From assembly GCA_910589415.1 (NCBI GenBank), contig CAJUUM010000032.1:248001-312000 (forward strand): DNA of 64,000 bases, read 5' to 3'. The number at the start of each line of letters is the position of its first letter. Positions within the stretch are counted from its first letter, which is position 1. Below, piece by piece: positions 11,290 through 23,561 of the stretch. The notes beneath the pieces were generated by a model. The model had not been told where the DNA came from. It made no database searches and worked only from the letters and a program-made list of their open reading frames with translations. This DNA is from Malachius bipustulatus (taxonomy: Eukaryota > Arthropoda > Insecta > Coleoptera > Melyridae). Made by a program: the position numbers and the translations under genes.

Positions 11290-11555
11290 TAGTGCGCTGT
11301 CAAACGCGTCCTCTGCAAACCGGTGACGCGCATAAACGGACTGACGGGATTCCCACTGTCCCTACCCACACATCTCAAAGTCGTGGACCATTGTTCGAGC
11401 TGGTGCGGGTAATCGGCGGGAGTAACTATGACTCTCTTAATAGTGTGCTGTCAAATGCGTCCTCTGCAAACCGGTGACGCGCATGAGCGAACTGACGGGA
11501 TTCTTACTGTCCCTACCCACACATCTCAAAGTCGTGGACCATTGTTCGAGCTGGT

Positions 11556-11591
<36 letters not shown>

Positions 11592-12108
11592 TAGTGCGCT
11601 GTCAAATGCCTCGTCATCCAAGTAGTGACGCGCCAAGGTAACGAAGTTGGAAGGCGCGGGCGAACGGCGGGAGTAACTATGAGTCTCTTAGTAGTGTGCT
11701 GTCAAATGCGTCCTCTACAAACCGGTGACGCGCATGAACGGACTGACGGGATTCCCACTGTCCCTACCCACACATCTCAAAGTCGTGGACCATTGTTCGA
11801 GCTGGTGCGGGTAAACGGCGGGAGTAACAATGACTCTCTTAATAGTGCGCTGTCAAATGCGTCCTCTACAATCCGGTGACGCGCATGAACGGACTGACGG
11901 GATTCCCACTGTCCCTACCCACACATCTCAAAGTCGTGGACCATTGTTCGAGCTGGTGCGGGTAAACGGCGGGAGTAGCTATGACTCTCTTAATAGTGTG
12001 CTGTCAAATGCGTCCTCTGCAAATCGGTGACGCGCATGAACGGACTGACGGGATTCCCACTGTCCCTACCCACACATCTCAAAGTCGTGGACATTTTTTC
12101 GAGATGAA

Positions 12109-12144
<36 letters not shown>

Positions 12145-12259
12145 TAGTAAGCTGTCAAATGCGTCCTCTGCAAATCGGTGACGCGCATGAGTGGACTGAC
12201 GGGATTCTTACTGTCCCTACCCACACATCTCAAAGTCGTGGACCATTGTTCGAGCTGGT

Positions 12260-12295
<36 letters not shown>

Positions 12296-12433
12296 AAGTG
12301 CGCTGTCAAATGCGTCCTCTACAAACCGGTGACGCGCATGAACGGACTGACGGGATTCCCACTGTCCCTACCCACACATCTCAAAGTCGTGGACCATTGT
12401 TCGAGCTGGTGCGGGTAAACGGCGGGAGTAGCT

Positions 12434-12561
12434 ATGACTCTCTTAATAGTGTGCTGTCAAATGCGTCCTCTGCAAACCGGTGACGTGCATGAACGGACTG
12501 ACGGGATTCCCACTGTCCCTACCCACCCATCTGAAAGTCGTGGACCATTTTTCGAGCTGGT

Positions 12562-12584
<23 letters not shown>
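12434..12584 (+). pseudogene. V-type 151-bp monomer
   Basis: This variant is defined by linked changes: gacgtgcatgaacgg instead of gacgcgcatg, cccatctgaaagtcg instead of cacatctcaaagtcg, and usually gaccatttttcgag instead of gaccattgttcgag. In most blocks it is followed by an I-type monomer and then a short SR unit. A sub-lineage with gaaaatcgtgg is found near 34,260, 40,550, 42,510, 42,660 and 42,810; three of these are consecutive at about 42.5-42.8 kb, a local expansion. Confidence 0.75.
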
Positions 12585-12597
<13 letters not shown>

Positions 12598-12735
12598 TAG
12601 TGTGCTGTCAAATGCGTCCTCTGCAAACCGGTGACGCGCATGAACGGACTGACGGAATTTCCACTATCCCTACCCACACATCTCAAAGTCGTGGACCATT
12701 GTTCGAGCTGGCGTGGGTGAACGGCGGGAGTGACT
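12585..12735 (+). pseudogene. I-type 151-bp monomer
   Basis: I-type carries gacggaatttccactatcc where other types read gacgggattcccactgtcc, so the R1-target-like core is altered in this type only. It also carries gagctggcgtgggtgaac and gagtgactatg in the right arm. It almost always sits between a V-type monomer and an SR short unit. Its arm differs from both A and B. Some copies read ggcgtgagtgaac (10,700; 15,030; 17,790; 21,820; 51,990; 54,010), marking a sub-lineage. Confidence 0.75.
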
Positions 12736-12835
12736 ATGACTCTCTTAATAGTGTGCTGTCAAATGCGTCGTCATCCAACTGGTGACGCGCCGAGGTAACG
12801 GGCTTGGAAGGCGCGGGCGAACGGCGGGAGTAACT
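12736..12835 (+). pseudogene. SR-type 100-bp short monomer
   Basis: SR has the architecture of SQ but reads gccgaggtaacgggcttgg, which matches 28S gccaagggaacgggcttgg (remembered) at 17 of 19 positions. That 28S piece lies beyond the right end of the long monomer. It is followed by aacttcgagtctcttaat and usually by aaatgcatcctc. The 34 copies begin at 2524, 2775, 3781, 6549, 6800, 8259, 10724, 12736, 15049, 17816, 19526, 21839, 23298, 24857, 26364, 29835, 32651, 33757, 34461, 36171, 37881, 38887, 40748, 43011, 43413, 45174, 47388, 49551, 52016, 54028, 55988, 58151, 60967 and 63834. The copy at 23298 has an SQ-like gccaagg and looks recombinant. Confidence 0.85.
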
Positions 12836-12963
12836 TCGAGTTTCTTAATAGTGTGCTGTCAAATGCATCCTCTGCAAATCGGTGACGCGCATGAGCGGAC
12901 TGACGGGATTCCCACTGTCCCTACCCACACATCTCAAAGTCGTGGACATTTGTTCGAGATGAA

Positions 12964-12999
<36 letters not shown>

Positions 13000-13114
13000 T
13001 AGTGTGCTGTCAAATGCGTCCTCTGCAAACCGGTGACGCGCATGAACGGACTGACGGGATTCCCACTGTCCCTACCCACTAATCTCAAAGTCGTGGACAT
13101 TTGTTCGAGATGAA

Positions 13115-13150
<36 letters not shown>

Positions 13151-13265
13151 CAGTGTGCTGTCAAATGCGTCCTCTGCAAACCGGTTACGCGCATGAGCGG
13201 ACTGACGGAATCCCCACTGTCCCTACCCACACATCTCAAAGTCGTGGACCATTGTTCGAGCTGGT

Positions 13266-13301
<36 letters not shown>

Positions 13302-13416
13302 TAGTGCGCTGTCAAATGCGTCCTCTGCAAACCGGTGACGCGCATGAACGGACTGACGGGATTCCCACTGTCCCTACCCACACATTTCAAAGTCGTGGAC
13401 CATTGTTCGAGCTGGT

Positions 13417-13452
<36 letters not shown>

Positions 13453-13567
13453 TAGTGTGCTGTCAAATGCGTCCTCTGCAAACCGGTGACGCGCATGAGC
13501 GGACTGACGGGATTCTTACTGTCCCTACCCACACATCTCAAAGTCGTGGACCATTGTTCGAGCTGGT

Positions 13568-13603
<36 letters not shown>

Positions 13604-13823
13604 TAGTGCGCTGTCAAATGCCTCGTCATCCAAGTGGTGACGCGCCAAGGTAACGAAGTTGGAAGGCGCGGGCGAACGGCGGGAGTAACTATGAGTCTCT
13701 TAGTAGTGTGCTGTCAAATGCGTCCTCTGCAAACCGGTGACGCGCATGAGCGGACTGACGGGATTCCCACTGTCCCTACCCACACATCTCAAAGTCGTGG
13801 ACCATTGTTCGAGCTGGTGCGCT

Positions 13824-13854
<31 letters not shown>

Positions 13855-13969
13855 TAGTGTGCTGTCAAATGCGTCCTCTGCAAACCGGTGAGGCGCATGA
13901 GCGGACTGACGGGATTCTTACTGTCCCTACCCACACATCTCAGAGTCGTGGACCATTGTTCGAGCTGGT

Positions 13970-14005
<36 letters not shown>

Positions 14006-14120
14006 TAGTGTGCTGTCAAATGCGTCCTCTGCAAACCGGTGACGTGCATGAACGGACTGACGGGATTCCCACTGTCCCTACCCACCCATCTGAAAGTCGT
14101 GGACCATTTTTCGAGCTGGT

Positions 14121-14156
<36 letters not shown>

Positions 14157-14272
14157 TAGTGTGCTGTCAAATGCGTCCTCTGCAAACCGGTGACGCGCAT
14201 GAACGGACTGACGGAATTTCCACTATCCCTACCCAACATCTCAAAGTCGTGGACCATTGTTCGAGCTGGCGT

Positions 14273-14306
<34 letters not shown>

Positions 14307-14421
14307 TAGTGCGCTGTCAAATGCGTCCTCTGCAAACCGGTGACGCGCATGAACGGACTGACGGGATTCCCACTGTCCCTACCCACACATCTCAAAGTCG
14401 TGGACCATTGTTCGAGCTGGT

Positions 14422-14457
<36 letters not shown>

Positions 14458-14874
14458 TAGTGTGCTGTCAAATGCGTCCTCTGCAAACCGGTGACGCGCA
14501 TGAGCGGACTGACGGGATTCCCACTGTCCCTACCCACACATCTCAAAGTCGTGGACCATTGTTCGAGCTGGTGCGGGTAAACGGCGGGAGTAACTATGAC
14601 TGTCTTAATAGTGCGCTGTCAAATGCGTCCTCTACAAACCGGTGACGCGCATGAACGGACTGACGGGATTCCCACTGTCCCTACCCACACATCTCAAAGT
14701 CGTGGACCATTGTTCGAGCTGGTGCGGGTAAACGGCGGGAGTAGCTATGACTCTCTTAATAGTGTGCTGTCAAATGCGTCCTCTGCAAACCGGTGACGTG
14801 CATGAACGGACTGACGGGATTCCCACTGTCCCTACCCACCCATCTGAAAGTCGTGGACCATTTTTCGAGCTGGT

Positions 14875-14910
<36 letters not shown>

Positions 14911-15276
14911 TAGTGTGCTGTCAAATGCGTCCTCTGCAAACCGGTGACGCGCATGAACGGACTGACGGAATTTCCACTATCCCTACCCACACATTTCAAA
15001 GTCGTAGACCATTGTTCGAGCTGGCGTGAGTGAACGGCGGGAGTGACTATGACTCTCTTAATAGTGTGCTGTCAAATGCGTCGTCATCCAACTGGTGACG
15101 CGCCGAGGTAACAAGCTTGGAAGGCGCGGGCGAACGGCGGGAGTAACTTCGAGTCTCTTAATAGTGTGCTGTCAAATGCATCCTCTGCAAACCGGTGACG
15201 CGCATGAGCGGACTGACGGGATTCCCACTGTCCCTACCCACACATCTCAAAGTCGTGGACCATTGTTCGAGCTGGT

Positions 15277-15307
<31 letters not shown>

Positions 15308-15427
15308 ATTAATAGTGTGCTGTCAAATGCGTCCTCTGCAAACCGGTGACGCGCATGAACGGACTGACGGGATTCCCAGTGTCCCTACCCACCAATCTCA
15401 AAGTCGTGGACATTTGTTCGAGATGAA

Positions 15428-15463
<36 letters not shown>

Positions 15464-15752
15464 TAGTGCGCTGTCAAATGCGTCCTCTGCAAACCGGTGA
15501 CGCGCATGAACGGACTGACGGGATTCCCACTGTCCCTACCCACACATCTCAAAGTCGTGGACCATTGTTCGAGCTGGTGCGGGTAAACGGCGGGAGTAGC
15601 TATGACTCTCTTAATAGTGTGCTGTCAAATGCGTCCTCTGCAAATCGGTGACGCGCATGAACGGACTGACGGGATTCCCACTGTCCCTACCCACACATCT
15701 CAAAGTCGTGGACATTTTTTCGAGATGAAGCGGGTAAACGGCGTGAGTAACT
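12736..15752 (+). repeat. Truncated 4477-family copy, B1b
   Basis: Units at 12736-14140 match 8259-9663 at an offset of 4477, then 14596-15300 match 10271-10975 at an offset of 4325. One monomer is therefore missing in between, and copy B1b ends early at about 15.75 kb. A 1-bp deletion (acccaacatc, 14231-14240) is private to this copy and its duplicate at 21021-21030. Confidence 0.8.
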
Positions 15753-15880
15753 ATGACTCTCTTAATAGTGTGCTGTCAAATGCGTCCTCTGCAAACCGGT
15801 TACGCGCATGAGTGGACTGACGGAATCCCCACTGTCCCTACCCACACATCTCAAAGTCGTGGACCATTGTTCGAGCTGGT

Positions 15881-15916
<36 letters not shown>

Positions 15917-16031
15917 TAGTGCGCTGTCAAATGCGTCCTCTGCAAACCGGTGACGCGCATGAACGGACTGACGGGATTCCCACTGTCCCTACCCACACAT
16001 TTCAAAGTCGTGGACCATTGTTCGAGCTGGT

Positions 16032-16067
<36 letters not shown>

Positions 16068-16182
16068 TAGTGTGCTGTCAAATGCGTCCTCTGCAAACCG
16101 GTGACGCGCATGAGCGGACTGACGGGATTCTTACTGTCCCTACCCACACATCTCAAAGTCGTGGACCATTGTTCGAGCTGGT

Positions 16183-16218
<36 letters not shown>

Positions 16219-16438
16219 TAGTGCGCTGTCAAATGCCTCGTCATCCAAGTGGTGACGCGCCAAGGTAACGAAGTTGGAAGGCCCGGGCGAACGGCGGGAG
16301 TAACTATGAGTCTCTTAGTAGTGTGCTGTCAAATGCGTCCTCTACAAACCGGTGACGCGCATGAACGGACTGACGGGATTCCCACTGTCCCTACCCACAC
16401 ATCTCAAAGTCGTGGACCATTGTTCGAGCTGGTGCGCT

Positions 16439-16469
<31 letters not shown>

Positions 16470-16584
16470 TAGTGTGCTGTCAAATGCGTCCTCTGCAAAC
16501 CGGTGAGGCGCATGAGCGGACTGACGGGATTCTTACTGTCCCTACCCACACATCTCAGAGTCGTGGACCATTGTTCGAGCTGGT

Positions 16585-16620
<36 letters not shown>

Positions 16621-16735
16621 TAGTGTGCTGTCAAATGCGTCCTCTGCAAACCGGTGACGTGCATGAACGGACTGACGGGATTCCCACTGTCCCTACCCAC
16701 CCATCTGAAAGTCGTGGACCATTTTTCGAGCTGGT

Positions 16736-16771
<36 letters not shown>

Positions 16772-16888
16772 TAGTGTGCTGTCAAATGCGTCCTCTGCAA
16801 ACCGGTGACGCGCATGAACGGACTGACGGAATTTCCACTATCCCTACCCACACATCTCAAAGTCGTGGACCATTGTTCGAGCTGGCGT

Positions 16889-16922
<34 letters not shown>

Positions 16923-17188
16923 TAGTGCGCTGTCAAATGCGTCCTCTGCAAACCGGTGACGCGCATGAACGGACTGACGGGATTCTTACTGTCCCTACCA
17001 ACACATCTCAAAGTCGTGGACCATTGTTCGAGCTGGTGCGGGTAAACGGCGGGGGTAACTATGACTCTCTTAATAGTGTGCTGTCAAATGCGTCCTCTGC
17101 AAACCGGTGACGCGCATGAACGGACTGACGGGATTCCCACTGTCCCTACCCACTAATCTCAAAGTCGTGGACATTTGTTCGAGATGAA

Positions 17189-17224
<36 letters not shown>

Positions 17225-17641
17225 TAGTGTGCTGTCAAATGCGTCCTCTGCAAATCGGTGACGCGCATGAGCGGACTGACGGGATTCTTACTGTCCCTAC
17301 CCACACATCTCAAAGTCGTGGACCATTGTTCGAGCTGGTGCGGGTAAACGGCGGGAGTAACTATGACTGTCTTAATAGTGCGCTGTCAAATGCGTCCTCT
17401 ACAAACCGGTGACGCGCATGAACGGACTGACGGGATTCCCACTGTCCCTACCCACACATCTCAAAGTCGTGGACCATTGTTCGAGCTGGTGCGGGTAAAC
17501 GGCGGGAGTAGCTATGACTCTCTTAATAGTGTGCTGTCAAATGCGTCCTCTGCAAACCGGTGACGTGCATGAACGGACTGACGGGATTCCCACTGTCCCT
17601 ACCCACCCATCTGAAAGTCGTGGACCATTTTTCGAGCTGGT

Positions 17642-17677
<36 letters not shown>

Positions 17678-18043
17678 TAGTGTGCTGTCAAATGCGTCCT
17701 CTGCAAACCGGTGACGCGCATGAACGGATTGACGGAATTTCCACTATCCCTACCCACACATCTCAAAGTCGTGGACCATTGTTCGAGCTGGCGTGAGTGA
17801 ACGGCGGGAGTGACTATGACTCTCTTAATAGTGTGCTGTCAAATGCGTCGTCATCCAACTGGTGACGCGCCGAGGTAACGGGCTTGGAAGGCGCGGGCGA
17901 ACGGCGGGAGTAACTTCGAGTTTCTTAATAGTGTGCTGTCAAATGCATCCTCTGCAAACCGGTGACGCGCATGAGCGGACTGACGGGATTCCCACTGTCC
18001 CTACCCACACATCTCAAAGTCGTGGACCATTGTTCGAGCTGGT

Positions 18044-18079
<36 letters not shown>

Positions 18080-18345
18080 TAGTGTGCTGTCAAATGCGTC
18101 CTCTGCAAACCGGTGACGCGCATGAACGTACTGACGGGATTCCCACTGTCCCTACCCACCAATCTCAAAGTCGTGGACATTTGTTCGAGATGAAGCGGGT
18201 AAACGACGGGAGTAACTATGACTCTCTTAATAGTGTGCTGTCAAATGCGTCCTCTGCAAACCGGTGACGCGCATGAGCGGACTGACGGAATCCCCACCGT
18301 CCCTACTCACACATCTCAAAGTCGTGGACCATTGTTCGAGCTGGT

Positions 18346-18381
<36 letters not shown>

Positions 18382-18496
18382 TAGTGCGCTGTCAAACGCG
18401 TCCTCTGCAAACCGGTGACGCGCATAAACGGACTGACGGGATTCCCACTGTCCCTACCCACACATCTCAAAGTCGTGGACCATTGTTCGAGCTGGT

Positions 18497-18532
<36 letters not shown>

Positions 18533-18647
18533 TAGTGTGCTGTCAAATGCGTCCTCTGCAAACCGGTGACGCGCATGAGCGAACTGACGGGATTCTTACT
18601 GTCCCTACCCACACATCTCAAAGTCGTGGACCATTGTTCGAGCTGGT

Positions 18648-18683
<36 letters not shown>

Positions 18684-19351
18684 TAGTGCGCTGTCAAATG
18701 CCTCGTCATCCAAGTAGTGACGCGCCAAGGTAACGAAGTTGGAAGGCGCGGGCGAACGGCGGGAGTAACTATGAGTCTCTTAGTAGTGTGCTGTCAAATG
18801 CGTCCTCTACAAACCGGTGACGCGCATGAACGGACTGACGGGATTCCCACTGTCCCTACCCACACATCTCAAAGTCGTGGACCATTGTTCGAGCTGGTGC
18901 GGGTAAACGGCGGGAGTAACAATGACTCTCTTAATAGTGCGCTGTCAAATGCGTCCTCTACAATCCGGTGACGCGCATGAACGGACTGACGGGATTCCCA
19001 CTGTCCCTACCCACACATCTCAAAGTCGTGGACCATTGTTCGAGCTGGTGCGGGTAAACGGCGGGAGTAGCTATGACTCTCTTAATAGTGTGCTGTCAAA
19101 TGCGTCCTCTGCAAATCGGTGACGCGCATGAACGGACTGACGGGATTCCCACTGTCCCTACCCACACATCTCAAAGTCGTGGACCATTGTTCGAGCTGGT
19201 GCGGGTAAACGGCGGGAGTAGCTATGACTCTCTTAATAGTGTGCTGTCAAATGCGTCCTCTGCAAACCGGTGACGTGCATGAACGGACTGACGGGATTCC
19301 CACTGTCCCTACCCACCCATCTGAAAGTCGTGGACCATTTTTCGAGCTGGT

Positions 19352-19387
<36 letters not shown>

Positions 19388-19753
19388 TAGTGTGCTGTCA
19401 AATGCGTCCTCTGCAAACCGGTGACGCGCATGAACGGACTGACGGAATTTCCACTATCCCTACCCACACATCTCAAAGTCGTGGACCATTGTTCGAGCTG
19501 GCGTGGGTGAACGGCGGGAGTGACTATGACTCTCTTAATAGTGTGCTGTCAAATGCGTCGTCATCCAACTGGTGACGCGCCGAGGTAACGGGCTTGGAAG
19601 GCGCGGGCGAACGGCGGGAGTAACTTCGAGTTTCTTAATAGTGTGCTGTCAAATGCATCCTCTGCAAATCGGTGACGCGCATGAGCGGACTGACGGGATT
19701 CCCACTGTCCCTACCCACACATCTCAAAGTCGTGGACATTTGTTCGAGATGAA

Positions 19754-19789
<36 letters not shown>

Positions 19790-19904
19790 TAGTGTGCTGT
19801 CAAATGCGTCCTCTGCAAACCGGTGACGCGCATGAACGGACTGACGGGATTCCCACTGTCCCTACCCACTAATCTCAAAGTCGTGGACATTTGTTCGAGA
19901 TGAA

Positions 19905-19940
<36 letters not shown>

Positions 19941-20055
19941 TAGTGTGCTGTCAAATGCGTCCTCTGCAAACCGGTTACGCGCATGAGCGGACTGACGGAA
20001 TCCCCACTGTCCCTACCCACACATCTCAAAGTCGTGGACCATTGTTCGAGCTGGT

Positions 20056-20091
<36 letters not shown>

Positions 20092-20206
20092 TAGTGCGCT
20101 GTCAAATGCGTCCTCTGCAAACCGGTGACGCGCATGAACGGACTGACGGGATTCCCACTGTCCCTACCCACACATTTCAAAGTCGTGGACCATTGTTCGA
20201 GCTGGT

Positions 20207-20242
<36 letters not shown>

Positions 20243-20357
20243 TAGTGTGCTGTCAAATGCGTCCTCTGCAAACCGGTGACGCGCATGAGCGGACTGACGG
20301 GATTCTTACTGTCCCTACCCACACATCTCAAAGTCGTGGACCATTGTTCGAGCTGGT

Positions 20358-20393
<36 letters not shown>

Positions 20394-20613
20394 TAGTGCG
20401 CTGTCAAATGCCTCGTCATCCAAGTGGTGACGCGCCAAGGTAACGAAGTTGGAAGGCGCGGGCGAACGGCGGGAGTAACTATGAGTCTCTTAGTAGTGTG
20501 CTGTCAAATGCGTCCTCTACAAACCGGTGACGCGCATGAACGGACTGACGGGATTCCCACTGTCCCTACCCACACATCTCAAAGTCGTGGACCATTGTTC
20601 GAGCTGGTGCGCT

Positions 20614-20644
<31 letters not shown>

Positions 20645-20759
20645 TAGTGTGCTGTCAAATGCGTCCTCTGCAAACCGGTGAGGCGCATGAGCGGACTGAC
20701 GGGATTCTTACTGTCCCTACCCACACATCTCAGAGTCGTGGACCATTGTTCGAGCTGGT

Positions 20760-20795
<36 letters not shown>

Positions 20796-20910
20796 TAGTG
20801 TGCTGTCAAATGCGTCCTCTGCAAACCGGTGACGTGCATGAACGGACTGACGGGATTCCCACTGTCCCTACCCACCCATCTGAAAGTCGTGGACCATTTT
20901 TCGAGCTGGT

Positions 20911-20946
<36 letters not shown>

Positions 20947-21062
20947 TAGTGTGCTGTCAAATGCGTCCTCTGCAAACCGGTGACGCGCATGAACGGACTG
21001 ACGGAATTTCCACTATCCCTACCCAACATCTCAAAGTCGTGGACCATTGTTCGAGCTGGCGT

Positions 21063-21096
<34 letters not shown>

Positions 21097-21211
21097 TAGT
21101 GCGCTGTCAAATGCGTCCTCTGCAAACCGGTGACGCGCATGAACGGACTGACGGGATTCCCACTGTCCCTACCCACACATCTCAAAGTCGTGGACCATTG
21201 TTCGAGCTGGT

Positions 21212-21247
<36 letters not shown>

Positions 21248-22066
21248 TAGTGTGCTGTCAAATGCGTCCTCTGCAAACCGGTGACGCGCATGAGCGGACT
21301 GACGGGATTCCCACTGTCCCTACCCACACATCTCAAAGTCGTGGACCATTGTTCGAGCTGGTGCGGGTAAACAACGGGAGTAACTATGACTGTCTTAATA
21401 GTGCGCTGTCAAATGCGTCCTCTACAAACCGGTGACGCGCATGAACGGACTGACGGGATTCCCACTGTCCCTACCCACACATCTCAAAGTCGTGGACCAT
21501 TGTTCGAGCTGGTGCGGGTAAACGGCGGGAGTAGCTATGACTCTCTTAATAGTGTGCTGTCAAATGCGTCCTCTGCAAACCGGTGACGTGCATGAACGGA
21601 CTGACGGGATTCCCACTGTCCCTACCCACCCATCTGAAAGTCGTGGACCATTTTTCGAGCTGGTGCGGGTAAACGGCGGAAGTAACTATGACTCTCTTAA
21701 TAGTGTGCTGTCAAATGCGTCCTCTGCAAACCGGTGACGCGCATGAACGGACTGACGGAATTTCCACTATCCCTACCCACACATTTCAAAGTCGTAGACC
21801 ATTGTTCGAGCTGGCGTGAGTGAACGGCGGGAGTGACTATGACTCTCTTAATAGTGTGCTGTCAAATGCGTCGTCATCCAACTGGTGACGCGCCGAGGTA
21901 ACAAGCTTGGAAGGCGCGGGCGAACGGCGGGAGTAACTTCGAGTCTCTTAATAGTGTGCTGTCAAATGCATCCTCTGCAAACCGGTGACGCGCATGAGCG
22001 GACTGACGGGATTCCCACTGTCCCTACCCACACATCTCAAAGTCGTGGACCATTGTTAGAGCTGGT

Positions 22067-22097
<31 letters not shown>

Positions 22098-22368
22098 ATT
22101 AATAGTGTGCTGTCAAATGCGTCCTCTGCAAACCGGTGACGCGCATGAACGGACTGACGGGATTCCCAGTGTCCCTACCCACCAATCTCAAAGTCGTGGA
22201 CATTTGTTCGAGATGAAGCGGGTAAACGACGGGAGTAACTATGACTCTCTTAATAGTGTGCTGTCAAATGCGTCCTCTGCAAACCGGTGACGCGCATGAG
22301 CGGACTGACGGGATTCCCACTGTCCCTACCCACACATCTCAAAGTCGTGGACCATTGTTCGAGCTGGT

Positions 22369-22404
<36 letters not shown>

Positions 22405-22542
22405 TAGTGCGCTGTCAAATGCGTCCTCTGCAAACCGGTGACGCGCATGAACGGACTGACGGGATTCCCACTGTCCCTACCCACACATCTCAAAGTCGTG
22501 GACCATTGTTCGAGCTGGTGCGGGTAAACGGCGGGAGTAGCT
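15753..22542 (+). repeat. Super-repeat, copy 2 (302 bp shorter)
   Basis: This matches copy 1 at an offset of 7092 as far as about 19,100 and at an offset of 6790 from about 19,224. The 302-bp difference equals two long monomers. Rare variants are shared in both parts, including the 1-bp deletion at 21021-21030 and the HindIII-like aagctt in SR units at 15113 and 21903. Confidence 0.82.
19073..19223 (+). repeat. Fusion monomer marking a two-monomer deletion
   Basis: The left part of this unit (gcaaatcggtgacgcgcatg) matches the unit at 11981. The right part (gtgcgggtaaacggcgggagtagc) matches the unit at 12283. The three monomers 11981-12433 of copy 1 have become one here, in register, as expected from unequal crossover or single-strand annealing between neighbouring monomers. 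Confidence 0.75.
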
Positions 22543-22670
22543 ATGACTCTCTTAATAGTGTGCTGTCAAATGCGTCCTCTGCAAATCGGTGACGCGCATG
22601 AACGGACTGACGGGATTCCCACTGTCCCTACCCACACATCTCAAAGTCGTGGACATTTTTTCGAGATGAA

Positions 22671-22706
<36 letters not shown>

Positions 22707-22821
22707 TAGTAAGCTGTCAAATGCGTCCTCTGCAAATCGGTGACGCGCATGAGCGGACTGACGGGATTCTTACTGTCCCTACCCACACATCTCAAAGTCG
22801 TGGACCATTGTTCGAGCTGGT

Positions 22822-22857
<36 letters not shown>

Positions 22858-23123
22858 TAGTGCGCTGTCAAATGCGTCCTCTACAAACCGGTGACGCGCA
22901 TGAACGGACTGACGGGATTCCCACTGTCCCTACCCACACATCTCAAAGTCGTGGACCATTGTTCGAGCTGGTGCGGGTAAACGGCGGGAGTAGCTATGAC
23001 TCTCTTAATAGTGTGCTGTCAAATGCGTCCTCTGCAAACCGGTGACGTGCATGAACGGACTGACGGGATTCCCACTGTCCCTACCCACCCATCTGAAAGT
23101 CGTGGACCATTTTTCGAGCTGGT

Positions 23124-23156
<33 letters not shown>

Positions 23157-23340
23157 AAATAGTGTGCTGTCAAATGCGTCCTCTGCAAACCGGTGACGCG
23201 CATGAACGGACTGACGGAATTTCCACTATCCCTACCCACACATCTCAAAGTCGTGGACCATTGTTCGAGCTGGCGTGGGTGAACGGCGGGAGTGACTATG
23301 ACTCTCTTAATAGTGTGCTGTCAAATGCGTCGTCATCCAA
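22543..23340 (+). repeat. Copy of 11981-12778 segment
   Basis: Monomers at 22543, 22694, 22845 and 22996 match 11981, 12132, 12283 and 12434 at an offset of 10562. They include the unusual gtaagctgtc (tagtaagctg) at about 22,709 and the gacattttttcgagatg arm. It carries ctctctaaatagtg near 23,155, a change shared only with 53,885. Confidence 0.75.
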
Positions 23341-23525
23341 CTGGTGACGCGCCAAGGTAACGAGCTTGGAAGGCGCGGGCGAACGGCGGGAGTAACTTCG
23401 AGTCTCTTAATAGTGTGCTGTCAAATGCATCCTCTGCAAACCGGTGACGCGCATGAGCGGACTGACGGGATTCCCACTGTCCCTACCCACACATCTCAAA
23501 GTCGTGGACCATTGTTCGAGCTGGT

Positions 23526-23561
<36 letters not shown>

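Larger units (their letters stand above)
8259..12735 (+). repeat. 4477-bp higher-order repeat, copy B1a
   Basis: It begins with an SR unit followed by an A-type arm (gacatttgttcgagatgaag joined to cacatctc). The next SR unit with the same context starts at 12736. The length is 27 long plus 4 short units (27x151 + 4x100 = 4477). A nearly complete second example is at 49551-54027, offset 41292. Confidence 0.85.
12434..12835 (+). repeat. V-I-SR cassette (402 bp), recurring higher-order core
   Basis: A V-type monomer, an I-type monomer and an SR short unit occur in this fixed order, 402 bp in total. The same trio appears ending near 10823, 12835, 15148, 17915, 19625, 21938, 23397, 29934, 32750, 34560, 36270, 37980, 38986, 40847, 43110, 45273, 47487, 49650, 52115, 54127, 58250, 61066 and 63933. 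At about 24,706-24,956 V and I are fused into one monomer, an apparent 151-bp deletion. Order is kept while surrounding monomers vary, so this cassette has been copied as a block many times. Confidence 0.8.
8661..15752 (+). repeat. 7092-bp super-repeat, copy 1
   Basis: The monomer order from 8661 recurs from 15753. The length is 43 long plus 6 short units minus 1 bp; the missing base is the deletion at about 14236. Shared rare variants include ccggttacgcgc at about 8704 and 15797, and gtgcgcttaaacgg at about 9340 and 16433. Confidence 0.82.

Noticed and set aside
12736..12835. Promoter, terminator or tRNA-like element in the GC-rich short units
   Set aside because: No Pol III A/B box pair, TATA box or T-run is seen; the sequence is accounted for by 28S pieces.
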